In this document: in pieces, positions 55,980 through 64,000 of the stretch
Layout: every line of letters begins with the position of its first letter
Numbering within the stretch: the first letter of the stretch is position 1
Assembly: GCF_045862785.1 (NCBI RefSeq)
Contig: NZ_BQXO01000004.1
Coordinates: 62,001-126,000, forward strand
Source: Furfurilactobacillus curtus
GTDB taxonomy: Bacteria; Bacillota; Bacilli; Lactobacillales; Lactobacillaceae
Reading direction: 5' to 3'
DNA: 64,000 bases
The notes under the pieces: generated by a model
The model's input: the letters and a program-made list of their open reading frames with translations, nothing else
Database searches by the model: none
What the model was told of the DNA's origin: nothing
Program-made: the position numbers and the translations under genes

Positions 55980-57320
55980 TTAATCCTCCTGTTCTTCCGT
56001 TGCTTCGTGGGCGGCCAACTGATCATCTTGAATGAAGCCAACGTATTGACGCTTCATCATCAGTCCGTCAAGTTGACGAATTATGTCAATTGCAACACCG
56101 ACCACGATCAATAGTGACGTTCCGCCTAACCCGATTGATTCATCTAATCCCCAAATATCACTAGCTAGTAATGGAATTAGAGCAACCAGGCCAAGGAACA
56201 GTGACCCGACAGTACTTAACCGCATCAACAAATGTGAAATGTAATCTTGTGTATCATGTCCCGGCCAAACACTGGGAATATAGCCACCTTGTTTCTGCAA
56301 GTTCTCAGCCAATTTTTCAGGATTGACCTGCACAAAAGCGTAGAAAAAGGTGAACAACACGATAAGAACCGTGTATAAGATAGCTCCCTGAGTTGTTTGC
56401 ATGTTAAAAATTTTGGACATGATTTGATACCAGTCATCAGCCCCATGATTCTTCTGGAACGCCAGCAAAACCGTTTGTGGAGTTGAAATTAAAGAACTGG
56501 CAAAGATTACGGGGATCACCCCGGCAACATTAACCTTCAAAGGCAAATAACTACCGGATCCAGCCGAAGTTGCGCGTCGTGTGTACTGAATTGGAATTCG
56601 TCGTTCAGCCTGCTGGACCCACGTAACAAAGACAATAATAATAATTACGAGAACTGCAATGGCGGCTAAGAACAACGCCCCACGCCATAACTGGCTTTTA
56701 GCAACGGAGGTGATGTTTTCACGCCAGAGTTGCTGAACTCCAACTGGTGTGCGTGCAATAATCCCAGCAAAGATCAGCATCGAAACACCATTTCCTAAAC
56801 CACGTTGGGTAATCATATCACCCAACCAAGTCGCAAACATCGTTCCACCGGTTAACAGAACCCCGATCATAATAAACGTTTGTGGATTTGGCGTTTTAAC
56901 TAAGTGCATGGGACTAAGAGCGTTGAATCCTGCCGTAATTCCAATGGACTGGACAAAAGCCAAAACAATCGTTAAATAACGAGTCGCTTGATTTAACTTA
57001 CGCCGACCTACATCCCCTTGTTTACTCCATTCAACAAATCGCGGCACAATATCCATTTGAAGTAATTGAACCACAATCTGCGCCGTCACGAAGGGTGAAA
57101 CCCCCATGGCGAACAACGAATAGTTCGTTAATCCACCACCGGAAAAGATATTCAGTACATTAACAAGCCCGGAGCTTGCGACTGCTTGTAAAGCACGTGC
57201 ATTAACCCCGGGAACGGTAATGTAACAGCCTAACCGATAGACGATTAAAACAAACAAGGTGAAGAAGATCTTATTTCTGATTTCACGTGTCTTGAAAGCA
57301 TTCGAAATCGTAGAGATCAA
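55980..57320 (-). CDS. secY: Preprotein translocase subunit SecY
   Basis: 446 aa, 10 TMs. Seen: FSGGGLTNYSLFAMGVSPF (plug region) and RGLGNGVSMLIFAGI. Abuts rplO with no gap. Confidence 0.98.
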   Translation of the reverse strand: MISTISNAFKTREIRNKIFFTLFVLIVYRLGCYITVPGVNARALQAVASSGLVNVLNIFSGGGLTNYSLFAMGVSPFVTAQIVVQLLQMDIVPRFVEWSKQGDVGRRKLNQATRYLTIVLAFVQSIGITAGFNALSPMHLVKTPNPQTFIMIGVLLTGGTMFATWLGDMITQRGLGNGVSMLIFAGIIARTPVGVQQLWRENITSVAKSQLWRGALFLAAIAVLVIIIIVFVTWVQQAERRIPIQYTRRATSAGSGSYLPLKVNVAGVIPVIFASSLISTPQTVLLAFQKNHGADDWYQIMSKIFNMQTTQGAILYTVLIVLFTFFYAFVQVNPEKLAENLQKQGGYIPSVWPGHDTQDYISHLLMRLSTVGSLFLGLVALIPLLASDIWGLDESIGLGGTSLLIVVGVAIDIIRQLDGLMMKRQYVGFIQDDQLAAHEATEEQED

Positions 57321-57755
57321 CTAGATCACCTCAGTCTTACCGCCGGCTGCTTCAATTGCAGCAACTGCTGCGTTTGAGAATTTGTTAGCGTGAACCGTAA
57401 GTTTCTTTTCAACGGCACCGTTGCCAAGAATCTTAACGCCACTCTTTTCGTTTTTCACCAAACCTGCTTCAACGAGCGCTGCTGGCGTAATGTCAGCACC
57501 ATCATCAAAACGGTTTAATGAAGCTAAGTTCACAATAGCGAATTCCTTGCGGCTGATGTTGGTAAAACCACGTTTAGGAATCCGACGGTACAGTGGCATT
57601 TGGCCCCCTTCAAACCCGACACGCGTCTTACTACGCGCCTTTTGGCCTTTTTGACCACGGCCAGAAGTTTTACCGTTGCCAGCAGACACACCGCGACCGC
57701 GACGCATCCGCTTACTACGTGAACCTTCGTTTGGTTGTAATTCGTTCAACTTCAT
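57321..57755 (-). CDS. rplO: 50S ribosomal protein L15
   Basis: 144 aa. Seen: MKLNELQPNEGSRSKRMRRG and the Gly/Lys/Arg-rich N-terminal extension. Confidence 0.98.
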   Translation of the reverse strand: MKLNELQPNEGSRSKRMRRGRGVSAGNGKTSGRGQKGQKARSKTRVGFEGGQMPLYRRIPKRGFTNISRKEFAIVNLASLNRFDDGADITPAALVEAGLVKNEKSGVKILGNGAVEKKLTVHANKFSNAAVAAIEAAGGKTEVI

Positions 57756-57787
57756 TTCGTTGGCACCTCCTTACACGTAAATTGAAT

Positions 57788-57973
57788 TTACTTAACTTCT
57801 TCAACAGTGACTAAGTGCGCAATCTTCATGATAGCGCCGCGAGTCGCGTCGTTGTTTGGCCGAATAACAGAACTGTTAACTCGTCCAAGGCCTAAGCCAT
57901 ACGCAACGTTACGAACTTTTGGCTTCTGGTGAACGGCACTTTTCACTAAAGTAATCTTGACTTGATTAGCCAT
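57788..57973 (-). CDS. rpmD: 50S ribosomal protein L30
   Basis: 61 aa. Seen: MANQVKITLVKSAVHQKPKV and LGLGRVNSSV. Confidence 0.97.
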   Translation of the reverse strand: MANQVKITLVKSAVHQKPKVRNVAYGLGLGRVNSSVIRPNNDATRGAIMKIAHLVTVEEVK

Positions 57974-57987
57974 GAGTTACGTCCTCC

Positions 57988-58488
57988 TTATTCAGCTAAA
58001 TGTTCGACAGAAACGCCACGTAATGCAGCGACATCTTCAGCCCGCTTTAAGTCCTTAAGTCCTTCAAAGGTGGCACGCACAACGTTAACAGGTGTGCTTT
58101 CACCAAGAGACTTACTGGTAACATCGGCAACACCGGCTAGTTCCATAACGGCACGAACGGCGCCACCAGCAGCAACCCCAGAACCTTCAACAGCTGGCTT
58201 CAACATCACTTTTGAACCTGAGTAAACACCCAGTACTTCATGAGGTAACGTTGAACCAACAACTGGCACTTCAACTAAGTTCTTGTGGGCTGCTTCAACT
58301 GCTTTACGAATTGCTTCTGGCACTTCTTGTGCTTTACCAGTACCAAAACCAACGTGACCATTGTGGTCCCCCACAACGACTAAGGCAGAGAACCGAAGAC
58401 GACGACCACCTTTAACAACCTTAGTGATCCGGTTGATTGAAACGACGTTATCTTCTAAATCTAACTTGCTTGGGTCGATAAAAGCCAT
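57988..58488 (-). CDS. rpsE: 30S ribosomal protein S5
   Basis: 166 aa. Seen: VVSINRITKVVKGGRRLRFS and GHVGFGTGKAQEVPEAIRKA. Confidence 0.98.
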   Translation of the reverse strand: MAFIDPSKLDLEDNVVSINRITKVVKGGRRLRFSALVVVGDHNGHVGFGTGKAQEVPEAIRKAVEAAHKNLVEVPVVGSTLPHEVLGVYSGSKVMLKPAVEGSGVAAGGAVRAVMELAGVADVTSKSLGESTPVNVVRATFEGLKDLKRAEDVAALRGVSVEHLAE

Positions 58489-58506
58489 TGGTTAATTCCT
58501 CCTTCT

Positions 58507-58863
58507 CTAGAATTTAAGTCCGTTTTCACGAGCGGCTTCAGCCAATGCTTCTACCCGACCATGATATAAGTAACCGCCACGATCGAAGACCACATCCGTG
58601 ACCTTCTTGTCGTTGGCACGTTTGGCAACCAATTCACCAACGGAAGCTGCTTTTTCCGTCTTCGTGGTTCCCTTAACGTCTTTATCCAACGTTGAGGCAC
58701 TTGCCAGCGTCACACCCGCTACGTCATCAATTACTTGCGCGTAGATGTTTGAATTAGAACGAAAAACGTTCAAGCGTGGGCGCTGCGCAGTACCAGAAAT
58801 CTTACCACGCACACGTGCATGACGACGTTGGCGTGTTTTGTTTTTATCTGGTTTAGAAATCAC
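58507..58863 (-). CDS. rplR: 50S ribosomal protein L18
   Basis: 118 aa. Seen: RRHARVRGKISGTAQRPRLN and the C-terminal FDRGGYLYHGRVEALAEAA, 5S rRNA binding. Confidence 0.98.
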   Translation of the reverse strand: MISKPDKNKTRQRRHARVRGKISGTAQRPRLNVFRSNSNIYAQVIDDVAGVTLASASTLDKDVKGTTKTEKAASVGELVAKRANDKKVTDVVFDRGGYLYHGRVEALAEAARENGLKF

Positions 58864-58945
58864 AACAATTCACCTCATATTTTATTCGCAGTGAGTCTGT
58901 GCACTGCGACACCTTAAGCAAAAACAAATGAATAAGCTGATGTGC

Positions 58946-59482
<537 letters not shown>

Positions 59483-59511
59483 GATTTACACCTCCAATCC
59501 TTATTTAGTGA

Positions 59512-59910
59512 TTACCAAACGTAAGCGAGCACTTCGCCGCCGACGTCTTTTTGACGAGCATCTTTATCAGTGATCACACCTTCAGACGTGGAAATGATCG
59601 CAATACCAAGGCCATTTAAAACCTTTGGCACTGAATCAGCTTTCACGTATGAACGTAAACCAGGCTTAGAGATCCGCTTCAAACCAGAGATGACACGTTC
59701 GCCATCCTTACCGTATTTGAGAAAGACACGGATAATACCTTGCTTATCATCGTCGATGTATTCAACATCGCGTACGAAACCTTCATTCTTCAAGATTTCG
59801 GCAATGTCGCGCTTAATCTTTGATGCAGGCACTTCAACTGAATCGTGGCGAACCATGTTCGCGTTACGAATCCGTGTCAGAAAGTCTGCAATCGGGTCTG
59901 TCATAGACAT
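59512..59910 (-). CDS. rpsH: 30S ribosomal protein S8
   Basis: 132 aa from the ATG at 59910 (AGGAGG 9 nt upstream); the longer open frame is not used. Seen: MTDPIADFLTRIRNANMVRH. Confidence 0.97.
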   Translation of the reverse strand: MSMTDPIADFLTRIRNANMVRHDSVEVPASKIKRDIAEILKNEGFVRDVEYIDDDKQGIIRVFLKYGKDGERVISGLKRISKPGLRSYVKADSVPKVLNGLGIAIISTSEGVITDKDARQKDVGGEVLAYVW

Positions 59911-59998
59911 CGATATTTGCCTCCTTTTAGTATCGATATAAACAAATGAAACGACTTGAAAGGAATCCAAATCGAATTTTCTCAGTAAAAATCGAAGC

Positions 59999-60184
59999 CT
60001 ACCAGCTTGCTTTCTTCATGCCAGGAATTTGACCCTTATGAGCTAAATCCCGTAGGCATAAACGGCAAAGATGGAACTTACGGTAAACTGAGTGCGGACG
60101 GCCACAACGTTCACAGCGGGTGTAAGCCTGCGTTGAGAACTTAGCTGGGCGTTCGCTCTTAACAACCATTGATTTCTTGGCCAT
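59999..60184 (-). CDS. rpsN: 30S ribosomal protein S14, zinc type
   Basis: 61 aa, short zinc-binding S14 (type Z). Seen: CERCGRPHSVYRKFHLCRLC with four cysteines. Confidence 0.98.
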   Translation of the reverse strand: MAKKSMVVKSERPAKFSTQAYTRCERCGRPHSVYRKFHLCRLCLRDLAHKGQIPGMKKASW

Positions 60185-60201
60185 GTATGTGGCGCCTCCT
60201 A

Positions 60202-60744
60202 TTACTTGGCAAATGGCATCCCGAGCTGACCTAACAGTTCACGGGATTCTTCATCAGTGTTAGCAGTCGTGACGATAACAATATCTAAGCCACGAACCCG
60301 GTTAACATTATCGTAATTGATTTCAGGGAAGATCAGTTGTTCACGAACCCCTAAGGTGTAGTTCCCACGTCCATCAAAGGAGCGGTTAGAGACACCATGG
60401 AAGTCACGAACACGTGGTAATGACACATTGATCAACTTGTCTAAAAAGTCATACATCCGTTCACCGCGCAAAGTTACCTTAGCACCAATGGACATTCCTT
60501 CACGAAGACGGAAGCCAGCGATTGATTTCTTAGCCTTGGTGATAACTGGTTTTTGACCAGCAATCAAGCCTAATTCCTCAACGGCTTCGTCTAAGTTCTT
60601 TGAGTTAGTGGTCGCATCACCAACCCCCATGTTCAGCACAATCTTGTCGATGTGTGGGGCTTGCATGCTTGACGTGTAGTTGAATTTTTCAATCAAGGAA
60701 GGTTTAATTTCCTTTTCGTAGCGTTCTTTCAAACGATTAGCCAT
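60202..60744 (-). CDS. rplE: 50S ribosomal protein L5
   Basis: 180 aa from the ATG at 60744 behind AAAGGAGG. Seen: DKIVLNMGVGDATTNSKNLD. Confidence 0.98.
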   Translation of the reverse strand: MANRLKERYEKEIKPSLIEKFNYTSSMQAPHIDKIVLNMGVGDATTNSKNLDEAVEELGLIAGQKPVITKAKKSIAGFRLREGMSIGAKVTLRGERMYDFLDKLINVSLPRVRDFHGVSNRSFDGRGNYTLGVREQLIFPEINYDNVNRVRGLDIVIVTTANTDEESRELLGQLGMPFAK

Positions 60745-60771
60745 TCTAAACGTTTCCTCCTTTCCCAAAAG

Positions 60772-61080
60772 TTAAGCGATTGTGTTACCAGATTTCTTGG
60801 CAACTCGAACCTTCTTGCCATCTTCGACTTTAAAACCAACTCGAGTTGGTTCTTTAGTTGATGGGTCAATTAACATAACGTTAGAAACGTGAATTGGGGC
60901 TTCAACATCAACAATCCCACCTTGTGGGTAGTCGTTGTTTGGTTTTTGGTGTTTCTTCACCATGTTGATGCCTTCCACGACAACGCGGTCAGACTTGACA
61001 AGTGTTTGCTTAACAGCGCCCTCTTTGCCTTTGTCTTTACCGGCGATAACGCGTACTTGATCTCCAGTCTTTAAGAACAT
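60772..61080 (-). CDS. rplX: 50S ribosomal protein L24
   Basis: 102 aa from the ATG at 61080 (AGGAGG upstream). Seen: KTGDQVRVIAGKDKGKEGAV (KOW motif). Confidence 0.98.
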   Translation of the reverse strand: MFLKTGDQVRVIAGKDKGKEGAVKQTLVKSDRVVVEGINMVKKHQKPNNDYPQGGIVDVEAPIHVSNVMLIDPSTKEPTRVGFKVEDGKKVRVAKKSGNTIA

Positions 61081-61129
61081 TCTGCTGTGCACCTCCTGTT
61101 CAACTTATGCATTCAGCTTGATTACTTGA

Positions 61130-61498
61130 TTAAAGCACTTCAGGTGCTAAAGAAACGATCCGCATGAAGTTGCCTTCACGAAGTTCACGAGCAACTGGTC
61201 CAAAGATCCGTGTGCCACGAGGGCTCTTGTCATCAGAAATGATGACTGCTGCATTATCGTCAAACTTAATGTAAGAACCATCAGTCCGGTGCATACCAGA
61301 AACGGTCCGTACGATAACGGCTTTTACGACATCACCTTTTTTTACAACGCCACCTGGTGTTGCTTGTTTAACAGTAGCGACGATGATGTCACCAATATTG
61401 GCTGACTTCCGTGTTGAACCGCCAAGAATCTTGATCGTCAAGATTTCACGGGCACCCGAGTTATCAGCAACTTTTAAACGACTTTCTTGTTGAATCAC
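61130..61498 (-). CDS. rplN: 50S ribosomal protein L14
   Basis: 122 aa with a GTG start at 61498, chosen by GGAGG 8 nt upstream and the usual MIQQESRLKVADNSGA start. Confidence 0.97.
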   Translation of the reverse strand: MIQQESRLKVADNSGAREILTIKILGGSTRKSANIGDIIVATVKQATPGGVVKKGDVVKAVIVRTVSGMHRTDGSYIKFDDNAAVIISDDKSPRGTRIFGPVARELREGNFMRIVSLAPEVL

Positions 61499-61545
61499 GG
61501 TTTTATCCTCCTTCCGCAACTAATTAGAATACGTAGAAATGGTTA

Positions 61546-61809
61546 TTACAGGATGACGGCCTTTTCAACGACATTCAAGAGGCGGAAGTGCTTGGTCTTA
61601 GACAACGGCCGCGTTTCCATGATCCGTACAATATCGCCAGTTTTGGCTTCGTTGTTATCATCTTGCGCAACGAATTTCTTGGTGTATTTAACCCGTTTAC
61701 CATAAACTGGGTGGTTCTTGTAAGTATCAACAGCGACAATAATCGTCTTGTCATTCTTATCAGAAACCACGTGGCCCTGGTAAACCTTACGTGCGTTACG
61801 TTCAGTCAT
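61546..61809 (-). CDS. rpsQ: 30S ribosomal protein S17
   Basis: 87 aa. Seen: RKVYQGHVVSDKNDKTIIV and VRIMETRPLSKTKHFRL. Confidence 0.98.
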   Translation of the reverse strand: MTERNARKVYQGHVVSDKNDKTIIVAVDTYKNHPVYGKRVKYTKKFVAQDDNNEAKTGDIVRIMETRPLSKTKHFRLLNVVEKAVIL

Positions 61810-61836
61810 AGGTTAACTTCTCCTTTCGTATTCTAA

Positions 61837-62037
61837 TTACTTGCTTTGGCTTAATTCTTGTTGACGGAGAGCCGTCTTCAACCGGGCAATATTCTTACGA
61901 ACTTGCTTCAATCGAGCAGTGTTTTCTAATTGACCTGTTGCCAATTGGAACCGCAAATTGAATAATTCGTCTTTGTAGCCCTTTTCTTTATCAAGCATTT
62001 CAGCAGTGGTTAATTTGTTAATGTCAGTCATTTTCAT
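61837..62037 (-). CDS. rpmC: 50S ribosomal protein L29
   Basis: 66 aa. Seen: ELFNLRFQLATGQLENTARL. Start codon 2 bp after the rplP stop. Confidence 0.97.
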   Translation of the reverse strand: MKMTDINKLTTAEMLDKEKGYKDELFNLRFQLATGQLENTARLKQVRKNIARLKTALRQQELSQSK

Positions 62038-62039
62038 AA

Positions 62040-62462
62040 TTATTCGCCACCTACTTCTTCGCGCGCTACGATTTTCGTCTTAACGGGTAGCTTGTGACTA
62101 GCAAGACGCAATGCTTCGCGAGCGACGGCTTCAGATACACCGCCAACTTCAAACATTACCTTGCCGCGCTTAACAGGAGAAACCCAACCTTCAGGTGCCC
62201 CTTTCCCGTTACCCATACGAACACCGACACCCTTTGAGGTGTAGGACTTATGAGGGAAAATCTTGATCCAAACTTTACCACCACGCTTCATGTAACGGTT
62301 CATTGCAACACGAGCCGCTTCAATCTGACGGTTAGAAACCCATGATGAAGTTGTGGCTTGTAAACCAAATTCGCCAAAAGCAACGGTCTTACCACCCTTA
62401 GCTTCACCACGCATGTGACCGCGGAATTCCCGACGGTGCTTAACCCGTTTAGGTACCAGCAT
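62040..62462 (-). CDS. rplP: 50S ribosomal protein L16
   Basis: 140 aa. Seen: MLVPKRVKHRREFRGHMRG and GKGAPEGWVSPVKRGKVMFE. Confidence 0.98.
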   Translation of the reverse strand: MLVPKRVKHRREFRGHMRGEAKGGKTVAFGEFGLQATTSSWVSNRQIEAARVAMNRYMKRGGKVWIKIFPHKSYTSKGVGVRMGNGKGAPEGWVSPVKRGKVMFEVGGVSEAVAREALRLASHKLPVKTKIVAREEVGGE

Positions 62463-62464
62463 GA

Positions 62465-63127
62465 TTATTTCCCTCCTCGTTGATTATTTGTTGACTTCTT
62501 GGCAGGAAGGACTTCACCACGGTAGATCCATGTTTTTACACCGATCATCCCATAAGTGGTCCGAGCTTCATCCCAAGAATAGTCAATGTCCGCCCGCAAT
62601 GTATGCAACGGAACCGTTCCTTCTGAGTAGCGTTCTTTACGGGCGATGTCAGCGCCGTTTAAACGGCCTGAAACCATCGTCTTAATTCCGTGTGCACCTG
62701 CACGCATGGAACGTTGAATCGCACCACGCATTGCACGACGGAAAGCAACCCGCTGCTCTAATTGCTTGGCAATTGAATCCCCAACTAAGTGGGCATCCAA
62801 GTCAGGCTTTTTGATTTCAATAATGTTGATATGAACTTGCTTGCCAGTTAAGCTGTTTAATTCCTTACGGAGTTTTTCAACTTCTGACCCACCTTTACCG
62901 ATAACCATCCCGGGCTTTGCAGTGTGAATGGATAATACCACTCGACCAGCAGCCCGTTCGATTTCAACGGTTGAAACAGATGCGTCGGCAAGTCTTTGAT
63001 CAATAAACTTACGGATTTTCACGTCTTCGATTAACCAAGTTGCGTAATCTTTGTCCGCGTACCACTTGGCTTCCCAATCGCGGATAACACCGACACGAAA
63101 TCCATTTGGATTTACTTTTTGACCCAC
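62465..63127 (-). CDS. rpsC: 30S ribosomal protein S3
   Basis: 220 aa. Seen: MGQKVNPNGFRVGVIRDWEA, KH-type loop GMVIGKGGSEVEKL. Confidence 0.98.
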   Translation of the reverse strand: MGQKVNPNGFRVGVIRDWEAKWYADKDYATWLIEDVKIRKFIDQRLADASVSTVEIERAAGRVVLSIHTAKPGMVIGKGGSEVEKLRKELNSLTGKQVHINIIEIKKPDLDAHLVGDSIAKQLEQRVAFRRAMRGAIQRSMRAGAHGIKTMVSGRLNGADIARKERYSEGTVPLHTLRADIDYSWDEARTTYGMIGVKTWIYRGEVLPAKKSTNNQRGGK

Positions 63128-63139
63128 GCTCGTTCCCTC

Positions 63140-63487
63140 CTACTTTTCAGATACGACTACTGTGATGTGGCTTGTCCGCTTGTTGATTGGTGATGCGGAA
63201 CCCTTAGCCCGAGGACGGAACCGCTTTAAGGTTGGTCCTTCATTAGCAAATGCTTCGGAAACAACTAGATCAGCACGATCTAAGTCAAAGTTATTTTCAG
63301 CGTTTGCAACAGCAGACTTCAAAACTTTTTCTACGTCCGCAGATGCACCACGAGGCGTGAATTTTAAAATGGCAAATGCTTCATTGACGCTCTTGCCGCG
63401 AATAAGGTCAACAACTAGGCGAACCTTACGAGCAGCGACACGAACAGTCCTTGCAGTTGCTTTTGCAGTTGTAACTTGTTCAGCCAT
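63140..63487 (-). CDS. rplV: 50S ribosomal protein L22
   Basis: 115 aa. Seen: RTVRVAARKVRLVVDLIRGK and the exit-tunnel loop KRFRPRAKGSASPINKRTSH. Confidence 0.98.
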   Translation of the reverse strand: MAEQVTTAKATARTVRVAARKVRLVVDLIRGKSVNEAFAILKFTPRGASADVEKVLKSAVANAENNFDLDRADLVVSEAFANEGPTLKRFRPRAKGSASPINKRTSHITVVVSEK

Positions 63488-63503
63488 TGTTCAGTCCTCC
63501 TAA

Positions 63504-63782
63504 TTATTTACCAGTTACCTTGTCGGAACCGGCGTGCCCACGGAATGTCCGTGTAGGCACAAATTCGCCAAGTTTGTGACCAACCATGTCATCAGAAATG
63601 AACACGGGGACATGTTTCCGTCCGTCATAAACAGCGATTGTGTATCCGATGAAGCTAGGAAAGATCGTTGACCGGCGTGACCAAGTTTTGATCACAGTTT
63701 TCTTTTCAGAATCGGCTTGTGCAGCGATTTTCTTCAGCAGATGTTCATCGGCGAAAGGTCCTTTTTTAAGACTACGACCCAT
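63504..63782 (-). CDS. rpsS: 30S ribosomal protein S19
   Basis: 92 aa. Seen: MGRSLKKGPFADEHLLKK and PTRTFRGHAGSDK. Confidence 0.98.
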   Translation of the reverse strand: MGRSLKKGPFADEHLLKKIAAQADSEKKTVIKTWSRRSTIFPSFIGYTIAVYDGRKHVPVFISDDMVGHKLGEFVPTRTFRGHAGSDKVTGK

Positions 63783-63851
63783 CGTGTGGCCTCCTCTCAG
63801 TTAGCGGTTAGCTAACGCGTTCATGTTATTAACGACTAATTATCGACGTGC

Positions 63852-64000
63852 TTACTTCTTCCGACGGTCACGCACAATCAGCTTGTTTGATAGAGCCTTG
63901 TGGTTCCGCGTCTTCTTACCAGCAGTCTTCTTACCCCATGGTGACATTGGCGATGGACGACCAACTGGCGCTTTACCTTCACCACCACCATGTGGGTGAT
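63852..64000 (-). CDS. rplB: 50S ribosomal protein L2, C-terminal part (cut by window end)
   Basis: The last 49 codons are visible: HPHGGGEGKAPVGRPSPMSP, then WGKKTAGKKTRNHKALSNKL and VRDRRKK. It begins beyond the window and leads the S10-type cluster rpsS-rplV-rpsC seen here. Confidence 0.96.
   Translation of the reverse strand, partial: HPHGGGEGKAPVGRPSPMSPWGKKTAGKKTRNHKALSNKLIVRDRRKK

Overview
The window looks like the chromosome of a lactic acid bacterium of the Lactobacillaceae, most like the Lactiplantibacillus (plantarum) group. The reasons are moderate GC, low-GC Gram-positive gene families (EcfA1A2T, CamS, zinc-type S14, zinc-lid adenylate kinase, short-Q-loop cytochrome bd) and the neighbourhood pcrA-ligA-camS / gatCAB / cydABDC / prenyl-quinone genes / S10-spc-alpha ribosomal cluster. 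Species is inferred from family resemblance only. No rRNA or tRNA gene was seen.

Layout, left to right. 1-1.1 kb: 3' part of a GntP-type permease. 1.1-9.4 kb: minus-strand housekeeping genes (DUF2207 membrane protein, RlmD-type methyltransferase, DgkB lipid kinase, gatB-gatA-gatC), with one decayed gene remnant at 3.1-3.3 kb. 9.6-17.4 kb: kup, camS, ligA, pcrA. 17.6-24.1 kb: a PurK-like ATP-grasp paralogue, a membrane-anchored GH73 glucosaminidase, a MenA-type prenyltransferase divergent from a polyprenyl diphosphate synthase, and a large GT-C-like membrane protein. 24.3-27.1 kb: a MoxR AAA ATPase / VWA (DUF2201-like) / small-protein triad of unknown role. 27.3-33.3 kb: cydABDC, the bd-type quinol oxidase and its maturation exporter. 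With the two prenyl-quinone genes this suggests respiration that needs supplied haem and a quinone precursor. 33.7-36.6 kb: a D-2-hydroxyacid dehydrogenase and a two-gene unit of unknown function whose first gene is frameshifted by a 22-bp tandem duplication.

37.1-47.3 kb is a defence region: a type IV Mrr-like endonuclease, a Fic-fold protein with Gln in place of the catalytic His, and a complete type II-A CRISPR-Cas locus. The CRISPR locus has 27 repeats with 26 spacers of 30 bp, csn2, cas2, cas1, a tracrRNA gene on the opposite strand between cas1 and cas9, and cas9 of 1407 aa. The array sits only 36 bp from the csn2 stop, so the usual AT-rich leader is missing or very short. The tracrRNA and cas9 share one bidirectional terminator.

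47.4-64 kb: rplM-rpsI, truA, the ECF transporter core (ecfA1, ecfA2, ecfT), a small membrane-anchored protein, and the ribosomal superoperon from rplQ back to rplB, which is cut by the window end. Almost everything in this part is on the minus strand.
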